Of a stretch of DNA of 64,000 bases, positions 14,601-25,292 are shown in pieces. The position numbers and the translations under genes are program-made. This DNA is from Daphnia pulex (taxonomy: Eukaryota > Arthropoda > Branchiopoda > Diplostraca > Daphniidae), in assembly GCF_021134715.1 (NCBI RefSeq), contig NC_060019.1, positions 744,001-808,000 on the forward strand, read 5' to 3'. How positions within the stretch are numbered: position 1 is the first letter of the stretch; each line of letters opens with the position of its first letter. Under the pieces are notes generated by a model. It worked only from the letters and a program-made list of their open reading frames with translations. It ran no database searches and was not told the DNA's origin.

Positions 14601-15950
14601 TCGGTCCCGTGCGCTTCGCTGACGTCGCACATCTACGCTCGGCCGAAATGGACAAGAGAAATGGGGTCAAGGGTCAAGTCGCCACCGACCAACCGAAACA
14701 AAAATGAATAAACAAAAGAGGACAGACTCAATTTGGGAGAAGAAAAAGAAAATGAATTTCAACACCTTTGTATATATCCTCCTGGAAAGGTTGTCACTGT
14801 GTAACCCACTAAAAATGTGATGAATCTTCGTTGCGAACTTTGCGATGGATCCGGGAGAAAATGTTTAGGCCAATTTTGAAACAACGGGATTGCGCAATAT
14901 TTAAAAGTGGACAAAAAACCCACACCGACTCTGTTGCAATACCAAGACACTGTAAAGGAATCTCTCAAGTTATTATTAGATAAAATACGTTAGGACCCAA
15001 ATGAGTTTCGTGATAATTCCGCCTTATCGCTCGCAACTTAACTCTAATCATTTCAAATCTTATCCGTGTGTGTTGTTTGCACGAGTTATCTGGAATGTCA
15101 TTGCGTCAAACCTTCGCCTGACTGACGCCGATTAGACCCTGACTTGACCCCCAACGCCCAAAAAATGGTTTTCTCATCATCGAAAAGGCGCGCCAAATTC
15201 AAAAAATAAATTCGTCATATTTTGTTTTGAAATAAACAAAACCCATTTTTGGGCTTTTGTTTGTCGATTGTCAGTTGGGTACGGGGCGTGGCCACACACT
15301 GACTGTCCGAACAGCACACAGGAGCGACCACCTTGAGAAATTCGGACGTCATCGACCAATAAAACAAAACAATCAGGAACACGACGACGAAACCCCAACA
15401 CATTTCCAAATAGAAAGCCCCAACCCAAACCACCGCAGTTTGGAAGAAAAAAAGGCAATTACACACACACACAAAATCTACCAGCAGGTTGTAAAAACGA
15501 CAATGTCCAGCCAGAGTATTATAATAGTAGTTTTCCCGATGTGATGACACACGGACTATTTATAGTAAGAGTTGTTGGCTGGCCAGCACTCACCGTGGTG
15601 GTAGTAGTCGATGAAGAGGCTGATGACGACGATTGGGCCCGTTGGAGCAATTTGAGTTTACTGCGATTTCGAATGGCCAGGAAACCGGTGCTGGCCGTCC
15701 GGTGATTGGGCCGGTGATGGTTGTTGTTGTGTTCATGGATGGTGGGCTGATGCTGATGGTGCTGGAGCGGATGGACGGGCGGCGAATCCGGTCCGCGATG
15801 ATGATTTAACATGGTGGAAAAGGCCAGCATGTTGCTCTTCCTTTTCGGCTGGTGATGAGATGACGAGAGGCACGAAGGTGACGGGCCACCGGTCGGCGGC
15901 AAAATGGATAAGGCCATCAAATTGTCGTGCCAGGCTATCGGCGCTGTCAT
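2461..15950 (-). CDS. RhoGAP of the ARHGAP45(HMHA1)/GMIP/ARHGAP29 family, N-terminal part
   Basis: Four minus-strand exons join with matching phases: 15,950-15,594 (ATG start, phase 0), 4,971-4,632, 2,775-2,632 and 2,542-2,461, each with AG/GT borders. The first exon is rich in Ser, Thr, Pro, His and Asn. The second begins VPTIQHSTHNL, has a Gly/Ser-rich stretch, then VALTQEVRAFKEALGKLRR. The third has AHERLGEVLRILRIILEHY and STELLVAAGSLIHQVK. The fourth has EFMESIDQLALAFSSR. From memory this series matches the conserved helical region that precedes the F-BAR domain in HMHA1 (recalled there as AHECLGEALRVMHQIISKYP and TAAGTLIAKVKAFHYE). Members of this family continue with F-BAR, C1 and RhoGAP domains and act on Rho GTPases at membranes and the cytoskeleton. 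None of those domains is in the window, so the gene is cut at the left. The intron between exons 1 and 2 is about 10.6 kb. Confidence 0.72.
5650..5684. repeat. (CA)n microsatellite
   Basis: This is an uninterrupted CA dinucleotide run of about 17 units within the long intron. It is the longest of the many CA/GT tracts in the first 16 kb and is probably polymorphic. Confidence 0.9.
12110..12250 (-). CDS. possible alternative first coding exon of the RhoGAP gene
   Basis: Inside the 10.6-kb first intron, a minus-strand ATG-ATG start at 12,250 opens a 47-codon frame (beginning MMKNKETRSPQSKPNLLIKS). It ends in ATTCAG followed by the donor GTAAAG. The exon ends in phase 0, exactly what the shared exon starting at 4,971 needs, so it would give a different N-terminus to the same protein. 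Its codon usage and Lys/Leu-rich sequence look more like protein than the surrounding repeats do. Its use as an alternative start is inferred, and a chance open frame cannot be excluded. Confidence 0.45.
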
Positions 15951-18900
15951 TTCGATTTCAATTCAATTCAGACTTAATATCGCCTACAGCATTTTGCTGC
16001 TTAGTAGTTAGTACCACCTGAATTGAATCAAAGGAGAAATAGAAATTACAATCAATTAAAAAACGAGATTAAAACAATGTGATAATTGATGGGGGAAAAT
16101 GAAGAGGGTCGAGAAAATGTTTGAGATATAATTCGCTATACGCTCGGGGGGCTGATTGAATCGTCAGAATAAATCAAAAACCCGTTGCTGGGTTTTGCGT
16201 TCCATAATTCACACAGTCGGATGATGAATGTATACGCGAGTGGAGAAAATTTTATCAAAAGAATCATCGTAGATACATATAAACCGTTATAAGAAATCAA
16301 AAGATTCTCCTTTTAGATTTTTACGACGACGCGAAAGAAAACGGGAAATGGCGAATTCAAATTTTCAACTTTCACTCGACAAAATTTTCCTTTTCGGAAA
16401 TATAAAAAAAAAAAAAATCAAATAAAAAAGGTGAAAAGAAAATTTCCCGACGTTTTCACTTTCCATATAACAAAACACCAGCCAGTCAGCCCTGCCGGGC
16501 ACATACACATCAATTTTTTGAGTCTTTTTTTACCTGTCCGTTTTGTTTTTTCTGTTCCGTTTGTGGGCACTTGTTTTTTAATCCGAGCTGGAAATGTAAG
16601 ACACCTCCCGCCGTGTGTACCACCGACAACAACACACACGACACACTCTGTCACACTTTGCGATGGCCAATATTCTCGCACAAATGATATACGCCCACCT
16701 CTAAAAAAAGAAAGAGAGAAAACGGCAGGTGTTACAGTTTTGTCCGGGAGAAACAAACAAAAGTTCTTGGCGATCCATCGGAAGGTGGGCGACCAACTGA
16801 CGAAATTCGATGGCCATCCCAGCCACTAAAAGCTGGATTTCTCTCTCTCTCTACCTGTGTGCGCGCGTGTGTGTTCCTTTTCAGGTGAACGCTACACTCA
16901 GCGTCAAGCCCAAAATAAAAACGGCCGTTGATGACCAGAAATTTCTACAAACTCGACAATTTTCAAACATAAAAGTTTTGTGATATCAACGAGTTTTCAT
17001 GAATGGGAAAAAATAAATATAAAAGTTTAAAGAAGAAGAGACGCTACATGAATGGCTGATGAACTCTGAGAAATAATAATAATGGGCCGAGAGAGAGATA
17101 AGAAAAAGGTTAGAGCGCGTGTGCATCATATGAGAGTCCTAGCGATATAAGACGAAAGGGAAAGTTGTTTCCCTTCCAAAGATTTCGTCGTGTAATACGA
17201 GAGCCCACCAACTTGGATGGAAATTTTTATCCTAAATAAAAAAAATAAAATAATCTTACAGGAGACATTGGAACGCACTTTCCCAACCCTAAGATTAAAC
17301 CAGCCGATACGAAAATTCAATTCCGTTTAGTTGACAAATTCTTTTATCTTTTTCATTCCCAAAAATAAAGGTGGTTGATCTCAAATACAAAAAAATGAAT
17401 TAACAAGTTATATGAATTGATTCCATCCATCATTATTCACACCTGCACTGAGCTGGCACTTCATTTTTCTTTTTTTATAAAAATAGCTGGACAAATTTCG
17501 GTGCCCAACTAACGGCCGGCGTCCAGCGATGCGGTTACAGAGAAAAATTGCGGGAAGGAAAATGATTATTACATAGATCGCCAGAGCGTGAAATCAGAGT
17601 ATAGTCCCGGCGCCAGGATGAACGGATCATCAGACAAGTAACTCGGCCGCGTTGGGCAGCTCAGACGATGAAAGCGCGCATCTTTTAACACTACGTACGT
17701 ACGTGTTTAGATGTTACTGTATAGATGTGTGTGTAATAGACAAGTTTGGCGTGTGCACGCACGTGCTAACGGGATTTTTCTTCGCCCATTTCGCAAAGAG
17801 AGTCGGCGCCCAGCCGAAACGTAGTAATATAATATTTCGTACGTGTACTACTATACATAAGAACATGATATTTTGATCGACAGATGTGAACTGGAAAGGG
17901 GAAAACGGCCATTTTGGTAACAAATGGGAAGCCAACCCAAAAGAATAAAGTTGAATTGGGAATTTGAAAGGTGATTAGAAATCACTCAAGGCCTAAATTC
18001 GGCAGCTTTATTGGCCAGTGAGTGTAATCAACAGTCAAATGGTAATTTTGTTTTTTATCGTGAAGAAAACAAGAAAACCAAACACGATTCGGCGTATTTA
18101 AAAAAAAAAAGAAAATAACTGGGACCCCAAATGGAACAAATTTCCAGTTTTTAATTTAATTTTTAAAATAAAAAAAAAAAGAAGAAAGTTGTTAGGAAAA
18201 TGGACGCCACCTATCCGTCAGGAGTGCAACTGACTGATTTGCACGAACGCCGGCCGCTGTGTCGTGACTTCGATAATAAAATAATGAAAGAGAAAAGAAT
18301 AAGAAAAAAAATGTCGTTACGGATTTTGTGTTTTGTGTAATACATCACAGGAGGATTCGCTGGAGGGGTCTGGCATTGAGCAACAAAAAAAAACGAACCG
18401 AATTCTCCGGGAAAAATAAATAAAAGATATTTGGACGGTGATGCCAGAGGGCACACGGCACATTCTTTGTCTTTTTCTGAATGGATGAAATGGCGGATGG
18501 AAATCCCCCCCACCCCTCCATCACACAGAAGAAAAGAAAATAATAACTTTTGATTATTAAAAATAGAAAAATCACGGAGATCAAATCGAGAGCTCTGGGC
18601 GATTTGAGCGCGTTCCGCTAATAATCTAATTAAATCGTTTAAATTTTTAAAAAGATAAAAAGAGAAAGAGGCGAATCAAAAGAAGTTAATGTGGGTATTT
18701 AAAATTAAAATATACGCGTCGCCCGCGCGTGAGCGTTTTGTCAATCCAAGAAATCAAAAACGGGACGACGGGTCTCCTGTTTGAATTCCGCGCCATATAC
18801 GAATCACACACACACGCCTGGGTGGACGTGACGACCTTTCTCATCTTCTTCTTCTTCTATTTGATTTCAGATCACAACCAAATAAAGACATATGGACAAT

Positions 18901-20990
18901 CAAAGAGAAAATGTCGAACCGGTTTCCGTCCTCCTAAATTCTACTGGGTTAAAATTCGAGGCCGTTATACAACCGAAAATGTTTTTATTTCCATCACGAA
19001 TTTGTTTGGTTTTTTTTACCGATAATTAAGTTTTGATTGTGCTCCAATCACAATCTGATTATTGCAAATTGACACGAATATTCCCAGGCTTTCGATCCTT
19101 TCGTTTTTCTTTCTTTTGATCTTTCCTCCGTGTTGTTGTTGTGGGTTGTGCGCCAAACATTTCGATGAGGCGATTCAGGTCGAGTCGCCCGTGGCATCAC
19201 CAACATATTTTACTTATAGGCCTTGAGGGTTGTTGTTGTTGTTATGATTATTATTTTTCAGTCGACCTTATAGGGGGGGCCATGGACACCAGCTAGAGGC
19301 GGCTTACACACAAACATTGACGTGAAGGCGATTAACATTTTTTTGTTGTGTTTTCTTCTAAAAAATTAACAATTCCCGCTATATATCCACACACAGCACG
19401 TCTACAAAAACATTCTCCCTTTTCTTTTACCAGCCCCAACAGCCCCCGACCTTTTTCTATATAAGAATGAACACGTCCAACTGTTGAGGGCCCACTGCAT
19501 CGTGAAAGCTCCAATCATCGACACATCTTAGTAACTTTCTTCAGAGAATCTTCCCCAGGTGAAAAAAAGCAACAGCAAAAGGTAACACACTACGGGCTTG
19601 ATTAGCTCATCACTTTCTCTCTAGATAGTCTCTATAGCTCACAGTTGATTTACGCTGCATTTAAATTTATGGAAATGGCGGGCGAAAGCCTCTCAATTCA
19701 GGCGCGTGTAATCAGATTGAAATGTCACGATTGGGAAAAAATTAAGAGATCAAGAGGAAGATCTGGCGTACTACTACCTATCGGTCTAGCTAATATAAAT
19801 CATCCCCCGACATAAGAAAAAGAAATCTCGTTTAGACCGACCTGATTGGCTTCGGCCCGGGTGGTCCCCACCGGCAGAACAACTCGAGACGTTAAAGGGG
19901 CGATCCTAACTCGGAGCATTTCTAATTTTTTGTTTTAAAAAGAAGAAACGAAACAAGACAATTTATTGGGGTCTACTGGAATCCTCCGTAAGCAGCACAC
20001 CGCCACACGAGTGGCTTTTTTAAATACCAGTTCAAATTAAAGCGCGCCGGGGCGAGTTCTTTTATTTTTATTTTTAAAAAAATTCAAAATTGGTTTAAGG
20101 AAAATGAGCCTGACCAAAAGTTTAGTCAAATAATATTACCCAAGGAATTCAAGGCTAATAAAAAGCGCTTTTATTTTTTTTAAAATAGTAAATTATTAAA
20201 ACATCTCAATCGTTTAGATTATTAGACAAAAGTCAACTGTCGGCTAATTTACGACGTTCATATCTCGGATTACCAGACACACCCGAACCCACCTGCGCAC
20301 TCTTATATTATAAGACATTCAAAAACGTTTGAATCCGGCGCCAATTATCGTCGAAAAATAAAATAAAAACCAAAATTCCTTGACGACCACAGATGGCGTT
20401 GAGATTCCAATCATTCTCGTCCTACCCGACAGGTGTGTCTAATTTCTTAAAAATAAAAATAGCGCAATAGTCGTATAGGCCTGGGTTGCATATCGTCCAT
20501 TCGACGCTCGACTAGACAGCTGATCGACCAAGGTCAGAGCTTTACTTTTCCTCCTTTTACTGGGTGTTGGACCGATGACAAGTCCCCACACAAAAGTGAA
20601 ACCGACTCCTATACTAGTGTGTGGCTCGTGGCCAATCTTCTCGATAATCGCCTCATTCCGAAATAGACTCCACGCTTCTCCTTTTTAAAAAGACGGTGTA
20701 CATGTTACCCCGTTTGACGTCTTGTTTGTTTTCCTGTGCAAAAACGGCCCTTTTGTTGTGTATAGGGCCAGCATCCAGCAGTACAGAGGCTCTTGAGTCA
20801 TCCAGACGGTCGACATAGCAGTCGACTGAGTCGTAAGTCAATTTCTGTCGAGTAAGGTTGATCTGTTTTTAGAAGCCCCAACCAACTAGAAAAACATCTC
20901 ATCACTGTAAATCAAGAAAAACTATTCCACCCACGCACAAAAAGGGGGGGAAGAACAAATTGTTGGGAGCACGCTCATCCGGTTTTTTCC
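15951..20990. other. intergenic region between divergent genes
   Basis: This stretch lies between the start of the minus-strand RhoGAP gene and the plus-strand threonine dehydratase promoter. It is AT-rich with short repeats. No exon, RNA gene or mobile element could be supported. It probably contains 5'-UTR and promoter sequence of the RhoGAP gene, but no clear TATA, Inr or DPE combination was identified for that gene. Confidence 0.5.
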
Positions 20991-21001
20991 TATCGTTCAG
21001 T

Positions 21002-21036
21002 TCAGTGAGACGGGCCACCAGATCGCCACCAGTCGT
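21002..21036 (+). promoter_or_regulatory. Inr + DPE core promoter of the threonine dehydratase gene
   Basis: TCAGTG at 21,002-21,007 matches the arthropod initiator, with A+1 at 21,004. AGTCGT starts at 21,031, which is +28, the exact position and consensus (RGWYV) of a downstream promoter element. No TATA box is seen at -30. This predicts a TATA-less promoter with the start site about 93 bp upstream of the ATG. Confidence 0.65.
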
Positions 21037-21096
21037 CCCATTATCAGGTGTTAAACATTTCTCAAAGTAGTACCGGTAATTAACTTATTGTAAAAA

Positions 21097-23729
21097 ATGA
21101 GTGGCCATCACATGTCGGGCAAGGATCGGCGTCAGTATTTCGTCTCGCACGTGACCACCTCCCACAAAGTACGGATCCTGCAATGGGCGTGATTGTTTTA
21201 TCCATTTTTATCTTTTAAAATTAAAAAATAAGAAAAATTTTTTGTCGATAATTCAGAAATTCATTCCAAATTGGCAACGATTCGTTTTTCTTATTTTCTA
21301 TTTTCTCTCTCAAAGAGTGTCGACTTTGCGGATTACGAGCCGCCGGCAATAATAGAAAGTCAGGTGGAAAAAGAAGAAGAAGAAGGTGGAGTCCAGCCAA
21401 GTACGTCATCACCGCCAGCGAAACCTTGTGATCTCGACGACTCTGCAATCAACTGCGATCCCATCGGACCCGTGGCTCAGTCGCCGTTTTTCGCGGCTCA
21501 GAAGGTCAGCGGATCGAAATCGTCTCCTCCGGCGGCCCTCAAATCCATCATCAAATACCCCCAGCAACAACAACAACAACCGACTCCATCCGCCCTACCC
21601 GCTGAAATCCATCCGGAACCAGTGATTCAACACCAGCAGTCGATCGAATTCGAATTGATTCAACCGCCAACGGTTACGCAACTCGACTGCGAAGTCATTT
21701 TCACCAGTGAAAGGATCCAGCCGGAAGAGAAAGTAGCACCAAAAGCCTCCGCCACTGTTACCACCACGGCCAACATCGACATGTCGAGTGAAAGCAAAGA
21801 AAATCCAACGATCGCCATCAACGCTCATGGCGCCGACGCTTCGGATCTGTTCGATCCTTGGTGCGATCCCAAGAATCCCAGGATCGTCCAGTTCCAGGAC
21901 ATTAGCGCCGCCGCTTTCAAAATCAAGTCCGGCATCATGATGACGCCGTGCACCCGCTCCCATCTGTCCAGCATGACGGAAACGCAAATCTTTTTCAAAA
22001 AGGATTTCCTCCAATACACCGGCAGTTTCAAGGTAATTTCAAAATTTGAATTTCCCGCGATAATTGTTTCAAACATTTTCTAAAAATTGGATTAAAAAAG
22101 GAAAGGGGGGCCCGTTACACTCTGCTGATGCTGCCCGAAGTCAGTCAGAAACAAGGAGTGTGTACCGCTTCGGCCGGCAATCACGCCCTGGCTCTATCCT
22201 ATCACGGCCAAGAGCTAGGTACGTACATCAAATATTTGAAATGAAATTAAGAGTTTTTAGATTTTAAAAATGAATTTGGTCCCACCCGACAGGTATTCCG
22301 GTAACGGTCGTCATGCCTATCGTGGCGCCCATCATGAAAGTCCAATCTTGTCGCCAATTTGGCGCCAACATCATCATTCACGTGATACAATTTGAATTTA
22401 AAGAAAATGAGAATACAACGAGGAAAAAATGGCTACAACATTCTTTTGGTGTTATTTTAGGGTCGTGATATTGGCGAGTCACGCGAGTTTGCCATGCGGT
22501 TGGCCAAGGAAAAGACCCTGACGTACATTAATGGCTATGACCACCCGCACATCATCGCCGGCCAAGGCACCATGGGACTCGAAATCGTCGAACAGGTTTG
22601 GAAAATACAATCATTTCAGACTCTATAATCTACCTCACTTATTCCAACCCACACACGAACCCCCCGCCATTCAAGTTTTACCTCACCAAACCTATATTTT
22701 AATAAACTATAAATACACCACAGGTGAAGAACATTGATGCTGTGGTCGTACCGGTTGGTGGAGGCGGACTGATTGCCGGAGTGGCCCTAGCTGTCAAATC
22801 GCTTTACCCTCACATTCAAGGTAAAAATACCAAACCATAAAATTTCCTCCTATCAATTTTTTAATGATATGCAATTTATCCCCACCCCGAACAAAATGAC
22901 AGTTATTGGAGTTGAATCGGAGCGTTGCGCTAGTTTCAGCAGCGCATTGAAAATCGGCCAGCCCATTTACACGAAAGCCGAATCGACGCTGGCCGACGGT
23001 CTGGCCGTGCCCAGAGTTGGAATTAATTCTTTAGCGACGGCGGCTCCTCTGGTCGACAAGTGCGTCGTCGTCAAGGAAGAATACATTGCCATGGCTATCC
23101 TGAGGTGAATTTATTATTTTGAAAAAAGTTAAAAAAAAAATGAAATAGAAATTGATTGACGCGTTAGATTGGTGGAGATTGAAAAGGCTGTGGTCGAAGG
23201 AGCCGGAGCCTGCGGATTGGCGGCCATTTTGGCCGGATTGCTGCCGGAATTGAAAGGCAAACGAGTCGTCATTCCCCTGTGCGGTGGCAATATCGACACC
23301 ACCGTTTTGGGTCGCTGTCTGGAGCGCGGTCTGGCCGTCGATGGCCGTCTGGTCAAATTTAGCGTCACTGTTTCCGACCGTCCCGGTGGCATTGCCGAAC
23401 TCTGCCGATTGATGGCCAATCTCGGCGTCTCAATCAAGGATATTTTGCACGAGCGAGCCTGGCTCAAGAGCGACATCTTTAGCGTCGAGGTAAGAAAAAA
23501 CGCGCGCAATTCGATCGGTTTAAAAATTGTTTCTCATTTGAAAATCGCTCGGGTGTTTTGACAGGTTCGAGTCATGTGCGAAACGAGGGATGTGGAACAC
23601 GCTGTCGAACTGGAACGAGTCCTCAAAGAGCACTACAACAATGTCCATTTCGGCAAAATGGCCGATGCCCTTGGTGGCAGTGGACTGGCGGCCGAAGAGA
23701 TTATGGACTCGCGTTCACCACTAATCTGA
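21097..23729 (+). CDS. L-threonine dehydratase (threonine ammonia-lyase), PLP enzyme with C-terminal ACT domain
   Basis: The enzyme deaminates threonine (and often serine) to 2-oxobutyrate plus ammonia in the cytosol. Nine exons join in frame: 21,097-21,168; 21,316-22,032; 22,101-22,218; 22,293-22,381; 22,461-22,595; 22,724-22,820; 22,903-23,104; 23,168-23,489; 23,565-23,729. They encode 638 residues. The PLP lysine lies in TGSFK at the exon 2/3 border (about K263), followed by [19 protein letters not shown] is the substrate loop and GGGGLIAG (about 389-396) binds the PLP phosphate. [14 protein letters not shown] marks an ACT regulatory domain near residues 540-610. The first 210 residues are an extra, low-complexity extension. 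The exon 1 donor (GTACGG) is weak, so the N-terminus is the least certain part. Related animal proteins resemble catabolic TdcB-type dehydratases, and serine racemase is the nearest alternative. Confidence 0.9.
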
Positions 23730-23903
23730 ATGAAATCATCTTATACACCCACCCTAAAACGTCATAGATAAATGGAAAGAGAAACGGAACCTAGAATTTG
23801 TCTTGTTGCCTTGTCATAGTTTGGCTTAATGGCTACTCGCTACTGTTTACGATGGTTGAATTATTCATAACGGCGTCGGATTTCAATACACATCGTCGAT
23901 ACA

Positions 23904-23909
23904 AATAAA
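23904..23909 (+). terminator. poly(A) signal of the threonine dehydratase gene
   Basis: AATAAA lies 175 bp after the stop codon and is the first canonical signal downstream on this strand. Confidence 0.6.
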
Positions 23910-24347
23910 CATGCTGGGAGAGAGAGAGAATGTTGAGCTTTTCCTACCGTTCACACAGTACTAGATTCATCCGGATCTTGGCGAATTCGGGTCGAGGTTG
24001 TTCTGTACTGTGACAGAAAAGAAAAACTGAATTAGAAATTCACAAAAAAAAGTCGGCAAAGTTAGTTGAGACGAATTTGTCATTGCAAAAACATATACCG
24101 TCCGTTTTTGCTGGAGGGGCAGTGGAAGGAAGTCATTTTCTTGGACGTCACTCTCACCACATAAAAGGCCGTTCCGGTGTCCTCGAGTCCCTTTCTAATG
24201 GAGCACGAGATTCCATTATTACCATATTGGAGATAATCGTTCGTAAAAAAATTTTCTACTACATATTCGTGTTGGCAAAAGCTTCATCTTTAACTGAGTG
24301 TGAGTTAACATTTTCACTACTGAGAGACTTCTCATTTTGGCAAATTT

Positions 24348-24353
24348 TTTATT
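24348..24353 (-). terminator. poly(A) signal of the RING-finger gene
   Basis: TTTATT on the plus strand reads AATAAA on the minus strand, about 30 bases after the stop codon at 24,382. It is close to the gene and on the right strand. Confidence 0.55.
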
Positions 24354-24867
24354 TAAATGTTTTCCAGTTATATTTCAAAGCTCATAGATCGGGATCAATC
24401 TCCGACTGAAAATGTACACCTTCTTCTTCGTCCGACTCAAAATTTCCACCTTCTTCTTCCGTCCTTCTCCTTCCGACAGTCGGTGCCGACGGTCTAGGAT
24501 CTGGCCGGTTAGAGATTTCACAATGCAGTCCCCTGCCTGTAAACGTGGGAGGATCAACGATACGTTCTCCTTCGTCGATAGCCAGTGAAACTCGACCGAT
24601 TCTGCTAGGTCTCGGCGGAAGCGATGAACCACTATCATGAGAGGCCTGTAGATATAAAAGTGTTTGTGTAAATAAAACTTGGAAGAACAAAGATCAGAAT
24701 TAGAACAATTATTATTACTACCAAATCTGATTGGAGAGATGATGGGAAACTGTCAAGATTTTCTAGATTCTGCTCACTTGTAACCGGCTGCTGAGTAAAA
24801 GTTGTGTGTAGATTATCTTCAGAGCTGGATTCTGTAACAGCGGGCCAACTTGATGCACCACTACGTG

Positions 24868-24871
24868 TTAT
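24868..24871. repeat. target site duplication, left copy (TTAT)
   Basis: TTAT directly abuts the left LTR and is repeated at 34,539-34,542 after the right LTR. A 4-bp duplication is typical of Ty3/gypsy integration. Confidence 0.85.
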
Positions 24872-25256
24872 TGTAATAACTCTACTTACTGCATAGTAAA
24901 TAGCTTACTACTCGATTGCCAGTTCTGAATTTAAGTGTATTCAGCCTGACAGCTGTGGAAGGATTCGCATCGATAAAAAGGCAGAGCGGCCTTTTATGCC
25001 CAAAATAGCAAGGGAGAAAAAGAGAGAAACATTCTAGAAAAAGAAGTTACTACTTGGAATTACAGAGGGCAAGAAAGACAAAGGAAAGGGCGGAAGAGAT
25101 TTCATAGGAAGTATCGGGTGAAGAAGGGTCAAATTGAGGAAAAGAACATTCTAGAAGAAAAAGGTTCAGTACCAAGAAAAAAGGAAAAGATAAAAAGGTT
25201 AAAGAACTTAGAAAATAACGTCGCCTCTTCGACGTCGCGGTTGACGAATCCTTACA
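24872..25256 (-). repeat. left LTR (3' LTR of the element), 385 bp
   Basis: It starts TG and ends CA on the plus strand. It appears identical over 385 bp to the right LTR at 34,154-34,538. The element reads on the minus strand, so this is its 3' LTR. No convincing polypurine tract precedes it on the minus strand (only AAGGGATAGCCA). Confidence 0.95.
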
Positions 25257-25273
25257 TGGCTATCCCTTACGTA

Positions 25274-25292
25274 AGATCGCGTCCCGCGATCT
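25274..25292. repeat. 8-bp inverted repeat just after the env stop
   Basis: AGATCGCG and CGCGATCT are perfect inverted arms around a TCC loop, at the 3' end of the env frame and 18 bp from the LTR. It can form a stem-loop in the RNA on either strand. The role is unknown. Confidence 0.6.

Larger units (their letters stand above)
4972..15593 (-). other. long first intron of the RhoGAP gene, microsatellite-rich
   Basis: This 10.6-kb stretch carries many CA/GT runs (near 5,281-5,312, 5,650-5,684 and 14,336-14,348), (CAA)n and (GAA)n tracts (10,020, 10,075, 13,310) and C/G homopolymers (6,770, 7,157, 11,350). Apart from the candidate exon at 12,110-12,250, nothing with convincing splice signals was found on either strand. 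Confidence 0.55.
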
